Positions 1 to 8,975 of a DNA stretch of 64,000 nt are shown in pieces. A model generated the notes under the pieces. The model was not told the DNA's origin. It was given only the letters and a program-made list of their open reading frames with translations, and did not search any database. A program made the translations under genes and the position numbers. The number at the start of each line of letters is the position of its first letter. Within the stretch, counting starts at the first letter, position 1. The DNA comes from Acetobacteraceae bacterium H6797 (GTDB taxonomy: Bacteria > Pseudomonadota > Alphaproteobacteria > Acetobacterales > Acetobacteraceae). Location of the stretch: NCBI GenBank assembly GCA_015223225.1, contig JADFCQ010000006.1, positions 62,001 to 126,000 of the forward strand, given 5' to 3'.

Positions 1-428
1 GCGGCGATCATGGCGGCGAGGGCATGGCCATTCAGTGCCTCCAGTGCCGAGAAGCGCGCGAGGATGGTCAGGGCCAGGGCGCAGATGCCATAGGTGCCGA
101 TGCGGCTGTCCCGCATGATCTCGAGCTTGCGCTCACGATCGCGCCCGCCGCCGAAGCCGTCGGCGAGATCGGCCAGGCCATCCTCATGCAGGGCGCCGGT
201 CAGCAGCATGGTGATGGCGAGGGCCAGGATGGCGGCCAGGCTCGCAGGTAGGTGGAGGGCCGCGGCCGCGAGCAGGGTGAGCCCGCCGGCGAGGCCGACC
301 AGCGCCCCGGCGAGCGGGGCCGCCCATTGCGCGGCGGCGAAATCCCGCGCCATCGGCGCCGAGGCGGGCAGGGGGAGGCGGGTATAGAAGCCGATACAGG
401 CCGCGACGGAGGCGAGAAGGTCGCGCAT
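1..428 (-). CDS. cobS: Adenosylcobinamide-GDP ribazoletransferase (cobalamin synthase), 3'-truncated by window edge
   Basis: Joins adenosylcobinamide-GDP to alpha-ribazole in the inner membrane, the last assembly step of B12. The 142 codons present begin MRDLLASVAACIGFYTRLPL and contain the family signature TGALHEDGLADLADGFGGG and then RDSRIGTYG, the Mg/nucleotide-binding region, among hydrophobic segments. The C-terminal part lies outside the window. It starts 5 bp after cobB and is the last visible gene of the leftward cob operon. The same enzyme is called CobV in Paracoccus/Pseudomonas nomenclature; it is not the cobaltochelatase subunit CobS. Confidence 0.93.
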   Translation of the reverse strand, partial: MRDLLASVAACIGFYTRLPLPASAPMARDFAAAQWAAPLAGALVGLAGGLTLLAAAALHLPASLAAILALAITMLLTGALHEDGLADLADGFGGGRDRERKLEIMRDSRIGTYGICALALTILARFSALEALNGHALAAMIA

Positions 429-433
429 CGGCC

Positions 434-1738
434 TCAGGCCTTGGCGATCGCGTGGAAGAAGGTGCCGCTCACCCGGCCGCGCCGCGCCCCTGCCGGGCCC
501 AGCGCCTTGCCCTGGCCGTCGAAGAGGGTGGCGAAGGCTTCGTCGCTGCCCGGCGCGGTCGTGACGGCATAGTGGAATTCATGCCCGCGCAGGCGCTCGC
601 CCTTCCGGCCCAGCGGGCCGTCATCCTGCAACAGGGCCTCGCGATAGCCGAGGTTCATCCGGCGTTTCGCGAAGCTGTTGGCATGGCCGAGCAGCCCGGT
701 CATGCGATGCTTTACCCCGGCCGCGTCTTCCAGCGTCTCGCCCAGGACCATATGGCCGCCGCATTCGCCATGGATGGGGCCGGGAAAGGTATGCATCGCG
801 GCGCGGAACGTCTCGGCGGCGGCGATGCGCCCGGCATGGAGTTCGGGATAACCGCCGGGGAGCCAGCAGGCATCGGCATCGCCCGCCGGGCCTTCATCGG
901 CTAGGGGCGAGAAGGGCAGCAATTCGGCCCCCGCCTCGCGCCATTGCCGGAGCAGATGCGGGTAGAGGAAGGTGAAGGCCGCATCCTGCGCGATGGCGAT
1001 GCGCTGGCCCGGCGGGGGGATGGCGATGGCCCCTTCCGCCGCGATGGTCAGGGGGCTGGCGAGGCGATGGATGGCGTCGAGATCCAGCGCGCTTTGCATG
1101 ATATCGGCCAAGGTCTCGATGAAGCTTTCCAGCGCCGCATGTTCGCTGGCCTGCACCAGGCCCAGATGCCGCTCGGGCAGGGCCATGGCCGGGTTGCGAT
1201 AGACGGCGCCGAGCACGGGCATGCCCATGGCCTCGATGGCGCCGCGCGTCATGGCCTCGTGCCGGGGGCTCGCCACCTGGTTCAGCACCACGCCGCCGAT
1301 GCGCACCGCCGGGTCATGCAGGGCGAAGCCGCGGGCGATGGCGGCGGCGGTCTGCGACTGGCCGGAGACGTCGAGCACCAGCAGCACCGGCAGGCCATGG
1401 AGCCGCGCGAGATCGGCCGCGGCGCCGGAGCGGCCGGGCGGGGCGGGAATGCCGTCGAAAAGGCCCATGGCGCTTTCGATCACCAGCAGATCGGCCCCTT
1501 GCGCCTGCCGGGCGACGAGATGCGCGAGCAGGGCGGGCGGCATGGCCCAACTGTCGAGATTAACGCCGGGATGGCCGGTGGCGGCGGCATGGAAGCCGGG
1601 GTCGATGTAATCCGGCCCTGATTTCGCGCCATGCACCACGAGGCCCCGGCGCCGGAAGGCGCGCATCAGGCCGATGGTGATGCTCGTCTTGCCCGAACCG
1701 GAGCGCGGGGCGCCGATGATGAGGCCCTGCGCGCTCAT
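434..1738 (-). CDS. cobB: Cobyrinic acid a,c-diamide synthase (hydrogenobyrinate a,c-diamide synthase)
   Basis: ATP- and glutamine-dependent amidation of the a and c side chains of (hydrogeno)byrinic acid, a cytoplasmic step. The 434-aa protein has an N-terminal dethiobiotin-synthetase-like P-loop domain (GAPRSGSGKTS, residues 9-19) and a C-terminal class-I glutamine amidotransferase domain with nucleophile Cys326 in GECGGHM and His429 in GTFFH. Length and domain order are standard. Its start overlaps the cobA stop by 4 bp (ATGA), indicating translational coupling. Confidence 0.95.
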   Translation of the reverse strand: MSAQGLIIGAPRSGSGKTSITIGLMRAFRRRGLVVHGAKSGPDYIDPGFHAAATGHPGVNLDSWAMPPALLAHLVARQAQGADLLVIESAMGLFDGIPAPPGRSGAAADLARLHGLPVLLVLDVSGQSQTAAAIARGFALHDPAVRIGGVVLNQVASPRHEAMTRGAIEAMGMPVLGAVYRNPAMALPERHLGLVQASEHAALESFIETLADIMQSALDLDAIHRLASPLTIAAEGAIAIPPPGQRIAIAQDAAFTFLYPHLLRQWREAGAELLPFSPLADEGPAGDADACWLPGGYPELHAGRIAAAETFRAAMHTFPGPIHGECGGHMVLGETLEDAAGVKHRMTGLLGHANSFAKRRMNLGYREALLQDDGPLGRKGERLRGHEFHYAVTTAPGSDEAFATLFDGQGKALGPAGARRGRVSGTFFHAIAKA

Positions 1739-2541
1739 GCCGGCACTCGTGCGGCCGTCATCAGCGCGCGCAGGCGCTCGCCCTCGGCGACGATCTCGCC
1801 GATGACGATCAGCGCGGGGGAGGTGGCGCCGGCCGCCTGCGCGGCGAGGGCGATCTCGCCCAGGGAGGCGGTGATGCGCCGTTCCTCGCGCGTTGTGGCC
1901 GCGACGATGACGGCGGCGGGCAATGAGGGGTCGGCGCCGCCCGCGATGAGGGCGGCCGAGATCACCGGCAGCTTGGCCAGGCCCATATAGACCACGATGG
2001 GCTGGCCGGTGGCGGCAAGCGCGGCCCAGTCCAGATCCTCCGCCGTGCCGGCGGCATGGCCGGTGGCGAGGATGATGGCCTTGTTCACCCCCCTGAGCGT
2101 CGCCGGGATGCCGGTGGCGGCCAGCGCGCCGAAGGCCGAGGTGATGCCGGGCAGGAAGCGGAAGGGGATGCCCGCAGTCGCGAGTTCCAGCGCCTCTTCC
2201 CCGCCGCGTCCGAAGAGATTGGGGTCTCCCCCCTTCAGCCGCAGCACGCGCTGACCCTGGCGGGCGAGGCGGATGAGCAGGGCGTTGATTTCGGCCTGGC
2301 TGGCCGAGGGCTTGCCGCCGCGCTTGCCGACGAAATGCAGATCGGCGCCATCGGCGGCCCGGAGCACGGCGGGGTCGACGAGCGCGTCATAGACGATGGT
2401 ATCGGCGGTGGCGATGGCGGCCAGGACGTCGAGCGTGAGGCAGCCGATATGGCCCGGCCCGGCGCCGGCCAGCCAGACATGGCCGGGCTCGAAGGGAATG
2501 GTCTGCGGAGCGAGACGCGAGAGGGCGGCGGCGAGGCTCAT
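1735..2541 (-). CDS. cobA: Uroporphyrinogen-III C-methyltransferase (SUMT)
   Basis: Methylates uroporphyrinogen III at C2 and C7 with S-adenosylmethionine to give precorrin-2, the branch point to siroheme and corrin. The 268-aa protein has the tetrapyrrole-methylase fold: [16 protein letters not shown] near the N-terminus, the VYDALVD motif, VGKRGGKPS, and the glycine-rich [15 protein letters not shown] segment. There is no CysG-type dehydrogenase domain, so it is a single-function CobA. It overlaps both neighbours by 4 bp (cobM upstream, cobB downstream). Confidence 0.95.
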   Translation of the reverse strand: MSLAAALSRLAPQTIPFEPGHVWLAGAGPGHIGCLTLDVLAAIATADTIVYDALVDPAVLRAADGADLHFVGKRGGKPSASQAEINALLIRLARQGQRVLRLKGGDPNLFGRGGEEALELATAGIPFRFLPGITSAFGALAATGIPATLRGVNKAIILATGHAAGTAEDLDWAALAATGQPIVVYMGLAKLPVISAALIAGGADPSLPAAVIVAATTREERRITASLGEIALAAQAAGATSPALIVIGEIVAEGERLRALMTAARVPA

Positions 2542-3335
2542 GCGCGGCCCTCGTTCTGGCCATCGCGGCTGTACCGGTCATCGCGGTCGCGGAAGCGGCG
2601 CTGATAGTCGGGGCTGTAGAGGGCGCTTTCGCGGAAATCGTCCGATGTCAGGCCGCGCCCGACGAAGATCATGGCCGTGCGCTCGATCGGTTCCCGCGCG
2701 ACTTCGGCCTCGATGGTGCCGAGGGTGGCGCGCAGGACCCGCTCGTCGGGCCAGGAGGCGCGCACGACGATGGCGACGGGGCAATCCGCACCGTAAAGCG
2801 GCGTCAGCTCCGCCACCACGCGGCCGAGCGCGTGGATGGCGAGATGGATGGCGAGCGTCGCGCCCGTCGCGCCGAAAGCCGCGAGGGTCTCGCCGGGCGG
2901 CATGGGCGAGGCGCGGCCGGAGATGCGGGTGAGCACCAGGCTCTGGGCCACGGCGGGAATGGTCAGCTCGCGCCCCAGCGCGGCGGCGGCGGCGGCGAAG
3001 GAGGGCACGCCGGGCGTGAGCGTATAGGGGATGCCATGGCGGTCGAGGCGGCGGATCTGCTCGGCGACGGCGCTCCAGACCGAGAGATCGCCCGAATGAA
3101 GCCGCGCCACATCCTGACCGGCGGCGTGGGCGGCGAGATATTCGGCCTCGATCTCGTCCAGGGAGAGCGGCGCCGTATCCACCAGCCGTGCCTCCGGCGG
3201 GCAATGGGCCAGAAGTTCCGGCGGCACGATGGAGCCCGCGTAGAGGCAGATGGGCGAGCGGGCGAGAATGTCGCGCCCGCGCAGCGTGATGAGGTCGGCG
3301 GCACCGGGGCCGGCGCCGATGAAATGCACGGTCAT
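2538..3335 (-). CDS. cobM: Precorrin-4 C(11)-methyltransferase
   Basis: SAM-dependent methylation of precorrin-4 at C11. The 265-aa tetrapyrrole methylase begins [20 protein letters not shown] and carries the CobM-typical [17 protein letters not shown] and [13 protein letters not shown] segments. It belongs to the ring-modifying series cobG-H-I-J-K-L-M and is coupled by 4-bp overlaps to cobE upstream and cobA downstream. Naming it CobM rather than CbiF rests on the aerobic context (cobG, cobN). Confidence 0.95.
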   Translation of the reverse strand: MTVHFIGAGPGAADLITLRGRDILARSPICLYAGSIVPPELLAHCPPEARLVDTAPLSLDEIEAEYLAAHAAGQDVARLHSGDLSVWSAVAEQIRRLDRHGIPYTLTPGVPSFAAAAAALGRELTIPAVAQSLVLTRISGRASPMPPGETLAAFGATGATLAIHLAIHALGRVVAELTPLYGADCPVAIVVRASWPDERVLRATLGTIEAEVAREPIERTAMIFVGRGLTSDDFRESALYSPDYQRRFRDRDDRYSRDGQNEGRA

Positions 3336-3733
3336 GGTTCTTGTTCGGTGGTGGCCGCGAGGCAGGCAGCCAGGGCGCAGGTGACGGGGCCCAGCACATG
3401 CCGGGGCCCGAGCAGCCGCGCCCTGGGCCCGGCCATGGCGAGAGCCGAGGCTTCGGAGGCGGAAGGCGTGCCGGCCGCCGCTTCCGAAGCGGCCGAGCGG
3501 GTGAAAAGGCGGGGCTCCGCTTCGGTCATGGCGGTGGCGGAAGCGACGAGCAGCGGCAGGGTCAGCGCGGCGGCGGCGGCATGCAGCGCCGGATGGGCGC
3601 GCTTCAGCGGCGGCACCGCGAGGGCCGAGAGCTGTCCGCGAGCGAGCGCATGCGCCGACAGTGTCGCGTCGATACAGGCGAGGATCTGCGGCGTGGTGAC
3701 GTCGTGGCGACAGCCGAGCCCGGCGATGATCAT
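3332..3733 (-). CDS. cobE: Cobalamin biosynthesis protein CobE (CbiG C-terminal-like)
   Basis: Small (133 aa) protein of the CobE/CbiG_C family, starting [20 protein letters not shown]. The GLGCR segment and the alternating hydrophobic pattern are typical. In the aerobic pathway CobE is found between methyltransferase genes; a binding or chaperone role for corrin intermediates has been proposed, but its biochemistry is poorly defined. It begins 4 bp after cobL and overlaps cobM by 4 bp. Confidence 0.85.
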   Translation of the reverse strand: MIIAGLGCRHDVTTPQILACIDATLSAHALARGQLSALAVPPLKRAHPALHAAAAALTLPLLVASATAMTEAEPRLFTRSAASEAAAGTPSASEASALAMAGPRARLLGPRHVLGPVTCALAACLAATTEQEP

Positions 3734-3737
3734 GGCG

Positions 3738-4958
3738 TCACTTCACCCAGGCCCATTGCGTGACGGGCATGCCTTCACGCCAGCCGCGCAGGCTGCCGAC
3801 GGCGGAGGCCCGGGCGATGCCGATGCGCCGCAACTCGCCGCCATACTGTCGGTAGAGCGCGAGCAGCACGGCCTCCATCTCCAGCGTGACGGCATTGGCG
3901 ACGAGGCGGCCGCCGGGGCGCAGGGCCGCGAGGGCCGCGTCCACCACGCCCGGTTGGCTGCCGCCGCCGCCGATGAAAATCGCGTCCGGGCTGGGCAGCC
4001 CAGCGAGGGCCTCGGGCGCTTTGCCGGTGAGGATGGTGAGGCCCGGGGTGCCGAAAGCGGCGGCATTGCGCCGGGCGCGGGCGGCGCGATCCTCCCGCGC
4101 CTCGATGGCGATGGCGCGCAGGGAGGGGTGGTTCAGCATCCATTCGATGCCGATGGAGCCCGAGCCCGCGCCGATATCCCAGAGCAGCTCGCCGCGCCTC
4201 GGGGAGAGGGCGGCGAGGGTCATGGCGCGGATTTCGCGCTTGGTGATCTGACCGTCATGCTCGAAGAGATCGTCGGAAAGGCCAAAGCCGAGCGGCAGGA
4301 TGCGGGCCTCGGGCGCGGCCTCCACCTCGATGGCCAGGGCATTGAGCGGGTGGAAGTTGCCGCTGCCCAGTGCCTCGGCCCGGGCGGTGTGATGCACCTC
4401 CGCCGGGCCGCCCATGGCTTCCAGGATATGCAGGCGGGAGGCGCCGAAACCCAGCGCCGTCATCAGGGCCGCGATGGCCGTGGGAGCCGCGCCATCGGAG
4501 GTGAGCGCGATGATACGGCGGCCTGGGTGCAGCAGCTGCCGCAGCAGGTCGATGGGGCGGCCATGGAGCGAGACGGTCTCGACATCCTGCAGGCCCCAGC
4601 CCAGGCGCGCGGCGGCGAGGCTGAAGGCGGAGGGCGCGGGGAAAACCGCCATCTCCGCCGGGTCGAGATGATGCGCAAGGGTGACGCCCACGCCGAAATG
4701 AAAAGGATCGCCCGAGGCCAGCACACAGAGCCGCTGCCCGCGCATTTCCCGCAATTCGGAAAGGCCGCTGTCGAAAGGCACGGGCCAGGCGCGCGCCTCG
4801 CCGGTGATGAGCGGCGCGGCCAAAGCGAGATGCCGGCGGCCGCCGAAGACGATGGCGGCGCTCGCGATGGCGCGCTGCGCCGCCGCGCCGAGCCCCTCGA
4901 CACCATCTTCGCCGATGCCGACGACGGAAAGCCAGCGGGGCGCTATGCTATCGGGCAT
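3738..4958 (-). CDS. cobL: Precorrin-6Y C5,15-methyltransferase (decarboxylating)
   Basis: Bifunctional enzyme that methylates precorrin-6B at C5 and C15 and decarboxylates the acetate side chain at C12. The 406-aa form starting MPDSIAPRWLSVVGIGEDG has an N-terminal CbiE-type tetrapyrrole methylase domain and, from about residue 250, a CbiT-type Rossmann methyltransferase with the SAM motif DIGAGSGSIG (about 261-270). Upstream in-frame codons exist, but this start matches family N-termini. The start codon overlaps that of divergent cobK by 2 bp (CATGA), so any promoter for one gene lies inside the other. Confidence 0.94.
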   Translation of the reverse strand: MPDSIAPRWLSVVGIGEDGVEGLGAAAQRAIASAAIVFGGRRHLALAAPLITGEARAWPVPFDSGLSELREMRGQRLCVLASGDPFHFGVGVTLAHHLDPAEMAVFPAPSAFSLAAARLGWGLQDVETVSLHGRPIDLLRQLLHPGRRIIALTSDGAAPTAIAALMTALGFGASRLHILEAMGGPAEVHHTARAEALGSGNFHPLNALAIEVEAAPEARILPLGFGLSDDLFEHDGQITKREIRAMTLAALSPRRGELLWDIGAGSGSIGIEWMLNHPSLRAIAIEAREDRAARARRNAAAFGTPGLTILTGKAPEALAGLPSPDAIFIGGGGSQPGVVDAALAALRPGGRLVANAVTLEMEAVLLALYRQYGGELRRIGIARASAVGSLRGWREGMPVTQWAWVK

Positions 4959-5733
4959 GACGGGTTCCAGACATGTCCTGATCCTCGGCGGCACCGGCGA
5001 TGCGCGGCGCCTGGCGGAGCGGCTTTCCGCCATGCCGGGCTGGCGTGTGACGCTTTCCCTCGCCGGGCGCACCAAGGCGCCGCTGGCCCAGGCGGGGGCT
5101 TTGCGCATCGGCGGCTTCGGCGGGGCGGAGGGGCTGGCCGATTACCTGCGCGCGGCTGGGATGGAGTTGGTGATCGACGCGACGCATCCCTTCGCGGCGC
5201 GCATCTCGGCCAATGCCGTGCGTGCCGCCGAAATGGCGGGCTTGCCGCTGCTGGTGCTCGACCGGCCGGGTTGGGTGCGGCGGGAGGGGGACCGCTGGAT
5301 CGAAGTTGGGAGCATGGGTGAGGCGGCGGCGGCGGCGCTTGGCGAGGCGCCGCGCCGGGTTTTCCTCGCCATCGGGCGGCAGGAGGTGGGTGCGTTCCGC
5401 GTGGCGCCGCAGCATCGCTATCTGGTGCGTAGCGTGGAGCCGGTGGCCGCAGAAAATGCCCTGGCCCAAGCGCAGTACATCCTCAGCCGTGGCCCCTTCG
5501 CCGAGGCCGACGAAATGGCGCTGCTGCGGGAGCATGGCATCGAGGTGGTGGTTGCCAAGAACAGTGGTGGCGACGCGACCTATGGCAAGATCGCGGCCGC
5601 ACGCGCGCTGGGCCTGCCGGTGGTGATGGTGGCCCGGCCGCCCGCTGGGGGTGGCATGAAGCTGGAGAGCCCGGAAGCGGTTCTGTCCCTGCTGGATCAT
5701 GCGCGCGGCATCCCGGCGCTGCGCGGGGAGTAG
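4957..5733 (+). CDS. cobK: Precorrin-6A reductase
   Basis: NADPH-dependent reduction of precorrin-6A to precorrin-6B. About 258 aa, beginning MTGSRHVLILGGTGDARRLA. Family motifs present: IDATHPFAARISANA, ILSRGPFAEADE, and KNSGGDATYGKIAAARALG near the C-terminus. An alternative ATG at 4945 adds four residues and has a slightly better upstream purine run. The gene is inverted relative to its operon: it diverges from cobL with 2 bp of start overlap and converges on cobJ with 37 bp of 3' overlap. Confidence 0.93.
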   Translation: MTGSRHVLILGGTGDARRLAERLSAMPGWRVTLSLAGRTKAPLAQAGALRIGGFGGAEGLADYLRAAGMELVIDATHPFAARISANAVRAAEMAGLPLLVLDRPGWVRREGDRWIEVGSMGEAAAAALGEAPRRVFLAIGRQEVGAFRVAPQHRYLVRSVEPVAAENALAQAQYILSRGPFAEADEMALLREHGIEVVVAKNSGGDATYGKIAAARALGLPVVMVARPPAGGGMKLESPEAVLSLLDHARGIPALRGE

Positions 5734-6455
5734 ACCAGGGGCGGCTGGCCTTCGCGCGCCAAGAGCCGCGTCTCGGGCGAGCCGATGATGATGCAGGTGG
5801 CCATATCGGCCTGCTCTGCCCGTGCTTCGGCGAGAGGCGCGATGGTGATGCGCTCGTCCGGGCGCCCGGCGGCGCGGCCGAAAATGACGGGCGTCGAGGG
5901 CGGCAGGATAGCACGCAGCAGGTTGAAGGCTTCCCCGAGCTGCCAGGGCCTCGCGCGGCTGATCGGGTTGTAGAGCGCGATGACGAGCCCGGCGCCGGCC
6001 ACGGCCCGCAGCCGCGCCTCGATCAGAGGCCAGGGCTTGAGATTGTCCGACAGCGAGATGGCGCAGAAATCATGCCCCAACGGCGCCCCGGCGCGGGCCG
6101 CTACGGCGAGCATGGCGGTGACGCCGGGGATGACGCGGAATTCGAGCGCGCGCCATTCCGGTGGGCCTTCCTCGATCGCCTCGCAGACGGCGGCTGCCAT
6201 GGCGAAGACGCCCGCATCGCCGCCGGAGACGACCGCGACGCGATGGCCGGAGGCTGCGAGGCGCAGTGCGGCCTGTGCGCGGGAGAGTTCCTCGCGGTTA
6301 TCCGAGGCGTGGCGGCGCTGCTCTGGGGAGAGGGCGAGGCGGTCGAGATAGGGGCCATAGCCGAAGAAGTCGCTGGCCGCAGCGATGGCCGCGCTCGCTT
6401 CCGGCGTGAGTTGGCCCGGATTGCCGGGGCCGAGGCCGATGACGGTGAGGCTCAT
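5697..6455 (-). CDS. cobJ: Precorrin-3B C(17)-methyltransferase
   Basis: Methylates precorrin-3B at C17 with ring contraction to precorrin-4. The 252-aa tetrapyrrole methylase starts MSLTVIGLGPGNPGQLTPEA and has YGPYLDRL, SGGDAGVFAMA and the CobJ-typical LYNPISRARPWQ. Its start overlaps the end of cobI by 4 bp. Its last 37 bp overlap the 3' end of cobK on the other strand. Confidence 0.95.
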   Translation of the reverse strand: MSLTVIGLGPGNPGQLTPEASAAIAAASDFFGYGPYLDRLALSPEQRRHASDNREELSRAQAALRLAASGHRVAVVSGGDAGVFAMAAAVCEAIEEGPPEWRALEFRVIPGVTAMLAVAARAGAPLGHDFCAISLSDNLKPWPLIEARLRAVAGAGLVIALYNPISRARPWQLGEAFNLLRAILPPSTPVIFGRAAGRPDERITIAPLAEARAEQADMATCIIIGSPETRLLAREGQPPLVYSPRSAGMPRA

Positions 6456-7177
6456 GGCTGCACCGCCCAGCCGGGGACCAGGATCAATGAGAAATAGGGC
6501 GCCTCGTCATCGGGCTTTTCGCTGAGCAGAGTGACGCCGCCATTGGCCATGGTGCCGCGTTCGACATAGATGGCGCGACTGAGCAGGCCCGCCGCCGTTA
6601 GCGCGCGGCGGATCTTCGGAAGATTGCGGCCGACCTTCATGATGACGGCGGCATCGACGCGCGCGAGTTCCTGCGCGAGGCGTTCCTCCGGAAGAGTGCC
6701 GGGCAGAACGGTGAGAATGTCGTCGCCCTGCGTGATCGGCACGCCCGCCTGCGACCAGCAGCCGGACATCGCCGTGACGCCAGGCACCACCTCTGCGGTA
6801 TAATGCGGCGCGAGGCGGATATGCAGATGCATGTAGGAGCCATAGAAAAGCGGATCGCCTTCGCTCAGCACAACGACATCGCGGCCGGCGGCGAGATGGG
6901 ATGCGACGGTCGCGGCGGATTCCTCGTAGAAAGTCGTGATGGCAACGCGATAATCTGGATGCGCGGCCTCGATCTCTGTCGTGACCGGATAGAGAAGCGG
7001 CAGTTCGAGCGCATTGGGCCGAATGTGATTCGCCACGATGCGCCGCGCATTGCTGATGCGGCCACGCTTGGCGAAATGCGCGATAATATCGGCTTTCGCG
7101 AGAATGCGCGCAGCCTTGAGCGTGAGCAGCTCGGGGTCGCCCGGGCCGGTGCCGAGGCCGTAGAGCTTGCCGGTCAC
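6452..7177 (-). CDS. cobI: Precorrin-2 C(20)-methyltransferase
   Basis: SAM-dependent C20 methylation of precorrin-2 to precorrin-3A. 241 aa, starting MTGKLYGLGTGPGDPELLTL, the classic CobI/CbiL N-terminus, then SEGDPLFYGSYMHLH and VVPGVTAMSGCW. Coupled by 4-bp overlaps to cobH upstream and cobJ downstream. Confidence 0.96.
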   Translation of the reverse strand: MTGKLYGLGTGPGDPELLTLKAARILAKADIIAHFAKRGRISNARRIVANHIRPNALELPLLYPVTTEIEAAHPDYRVAITTFYEESAATVASHLAAGRDVVVLSEGDPLFYGSYMHLHIRLAPHYTAEVVPGVTAMSGCWSQAGVPITQGDDILTVLPGTLPEERLAQELARVDAAVIMKVGRNLPKIRRALTAAGLLSRAIYVERGTMANGGVTLLSEKPDDEAPYFSLILVPGWAVQP

Positions 7178-7803
7178 AGCCCGGACCTTGCGAGAGCGTT
7201 GACGGCGGCGGCCGTCATGGCGCTGCCGCCCATGCGGCCGCGCACGATGGCCCAGGGGATGCCGAATGAAGACGCGGCCAGCGCCTCTTTCGATTCAATC
7301 GCGCCAACGAAGCCCACGGGCATGCCGACGATCGCGGCCGGTCGTGGGGCGCCTTGGGCGAGCATGTCGAGCAGATAAAAGAGTGCTGTCGGGGCATTGC
7401 CGATGGCGATGAGCGCGCCCTCCATTTGCGGGCGCCATAGCTCCAGCGCGGCAGCCGAGCGGGTATTGCCCATCTCCTTGGCCAGGGCGCGGGTTTCGGG
7501 GTGATGGAGGGTGCAGATCACGGGATTGTCGCGCGGCAGACGCGCGCGGGTGATGCCGTGGGCCACCATCTTCGCATCGCAAAGGATGGGCGCGCCGGCG
7601 GATAAGGCCATGCGCGCCGCATCGACGAAGCCAGGGGAGAAGACGAAATGCTGCGCGGCCTCGACGATGCCGCAGGCATGGATCATGCGTATGGCGACAT
7701 CAGCTTCGCCATCAGAGAAGCGAGAGAGATCGGCCTCAGCCCTGATGATGGTGAAGGACTTCTCGTAGATCGCGTCGCCGTTGCGGATATAGTCGCTCGT
7801 CAT
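7174..7803 (-). CDS. cobH: Precorrin-8X methylmutase
   Basis: Moves the C11 methyl group to C12, turning precorrin-8X into hydrogenobyrinic acid. The 209-aa form starts MTSDYIRNGDAIYEKSF, the conserved N-terminus; longer in-frame extensions run into cobG and are not used. His42 in RMIHACG matches the catalytic histidine of characterised methylmutases. GAPILCDAKMVAHGI and VGMPVGFVGAIESKEAL are also family segments. 4-bp overlaps with cobG and cobI. Confidence 0.95.
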   Translation of the reverse strand: MTSDYIRNGDAIYEKSFTIIRAEADLSRFSDGEADVAIRMIHACGIVEAAQHFVFSPGFVDAARMALSAGAPILCDAKMVAHGITRARLPRDNPVICTLHHPETRALAKEMGNTRSAAALELWRPQMEGALIAIGNAPTALFYLLDMLAQGAPRPAAIVGMPVGFVGAIESKEALAASSFGIPWAIVRGRMGGSAMTAAAVNALARSGL

Positions 7804-8975
7804 GGGTTCCGCCTGTGAATGGGGCCGTGGCCTTGCCGGCGCAGCCAAGTGGCAAGGGCGTCGATGCGAGAGGAGTCGGGGCCGTCGAGTTCCATACCCT
7901 CGGCCTGGCCGATGACTGTCACGCCAGATGAAGCGGGGCTGGCGCAACGCTTGGCGCAGCCGGAGAGATGGGCGCCGCCGGTTAGCAGAACTGGCGCTTC
8001 ACGCGCGAGCCTGTCGGCAAGATCATGGGTTGCATAGAAAGCAGAGCCGCAGGCCGGGGCGCCGGCACAGGCGCTCAGAAGATGTCGCGGATCATCGGCA
8101 TCGGTGATGAAGCCTGCGGCGGCAGCAGAACGGCGCACCGTGATGAGGACTTCCTCGTTATCGCTCAACACAAAAAGCCGGCCTTGCGGCGCCAAGCGGA
8201 GTGTTTGCCCTTCGAGCTTGGATAGCAGTTGGAGAAGGGCAGATGCGTGGATGCTGCCGTAGGGAAGGGCAAGGCAGAGGGCACGGCAGTCAGCACTGAG
8301 ATGCAGGATGGAGCCGGGAAGGACGATATCGGCCCCTTTTTCGGTGCGACGAGCGGGTGTGGTGCGAAGATCAGCACCACGCGCGGCAACGCCCATCGTG
8401 GCGATGGCGTCGAGTATGTCGATGGCTGCTGCCAACGCCTCAGCATCGGACGGGAACTTGCCGAGTGGACTCGCCGTTTCGGCATTCCCATCAAGTGAGA
8501 GCTGCCAGAAGCCTTGACTCGCTTCCAGCCTGACATCGGCCTTCAGGTCACGTAGCAGCGAGCGGCCGCCGCCGTCGACGATGACGGAGATTTTGGGGCT
8601 CAGTCGCACGGAAAGCCCTCGGGAGGCGATGGCATCGCTGAGTTTCATGGCGATAGGGCGAGGATCGACGATCTCGCTATCGTCGATGCCGGCAAAGGAA
8701 CAAATTTCGATGGCAATGCCGGGCCAGAAGTCGATCCCCGCTTCGAAGAATTTCGACCGGAAGGCGATCACCGAGGCCTCGGTTAGGCCGCGAATCTGAA
8801 GCGAGCCGCGCGAGGTGATCTCGAGGTGACCATTGCCGAAAGCGTCGGCGCTGGCAGCCAGATCCTGCATCTGGGCCCCCGAGAGCGCGCCGCCAATCGG
8901 CTTCAGCCGGAGCAGAAGGCCGTCGCCGGTCTGCATCGGTTCCCAGAGCGAAGGGCAGGCACCGCGGCGTATCAT
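7800..8975 (-). CDS. cobG: Precorrin-3B synthase (oxygen-dependent)
   Basis: Uses O2 to convert precorrin-3A to precorrin-3B, the defining reaction of the aerobic pathway. The 391-aa protein belongs to the nitrite/sulfite-reductase-like ferredoxin-fold family: HLEITSRGSLQIRGL near the N-terminus and a C-terminal cysteine set, ACAGAPACGS followed by LSGCAKRCASPA, expected to hold a [4Fe-4S] cluster. Its presence shows that the ring is made with oxygen and cobalt is inserted late, consistent with cobN upstream. Confidence 0.93.
   Translation of the reverse strand: MIRRGACPSLWEPMQTGDGLLLRLKPIGGALSGAQMQDLAASADAFGNGHLEITSRGSLQIRGLTEASVIAFRSKFFEAGIDFWPGIAIEICSFAGIDDSEIVDPRPIAMKLSDAIASRGLSVRLSPKISVIVDGGGRSLLRDLKADVRLEASQGFWQLSLDGNAETASPLGKFPSDAEALAAAIDILDAIATMGVAARGADLRTTPARRTEKGADIVLPGSILHLSADCRALCLALPYGSIHASALLQLLSKLEGQTLRLAPQGRLFVLSDNEEVLITVRRSAAAAGFITDADDPRHLLSACAGAPACGSAFYATHDLADRLAREAPVLLTGGAHLSGCAKRCASPASSGVTVIGQAEGMELDGPDSSRIDALATWLRRQGHGPIHRRNP

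Noticed and set aside
2832-5321. 829-codon open frame on the plus strand opposite cobM-cobE-cobL
   Set aside because: Its translation is low-complexity Ala/Gly/Arg/Asp-rich without domain features, and it runs antisense to three clearly recognisable genes; high GC leaves such frames open.
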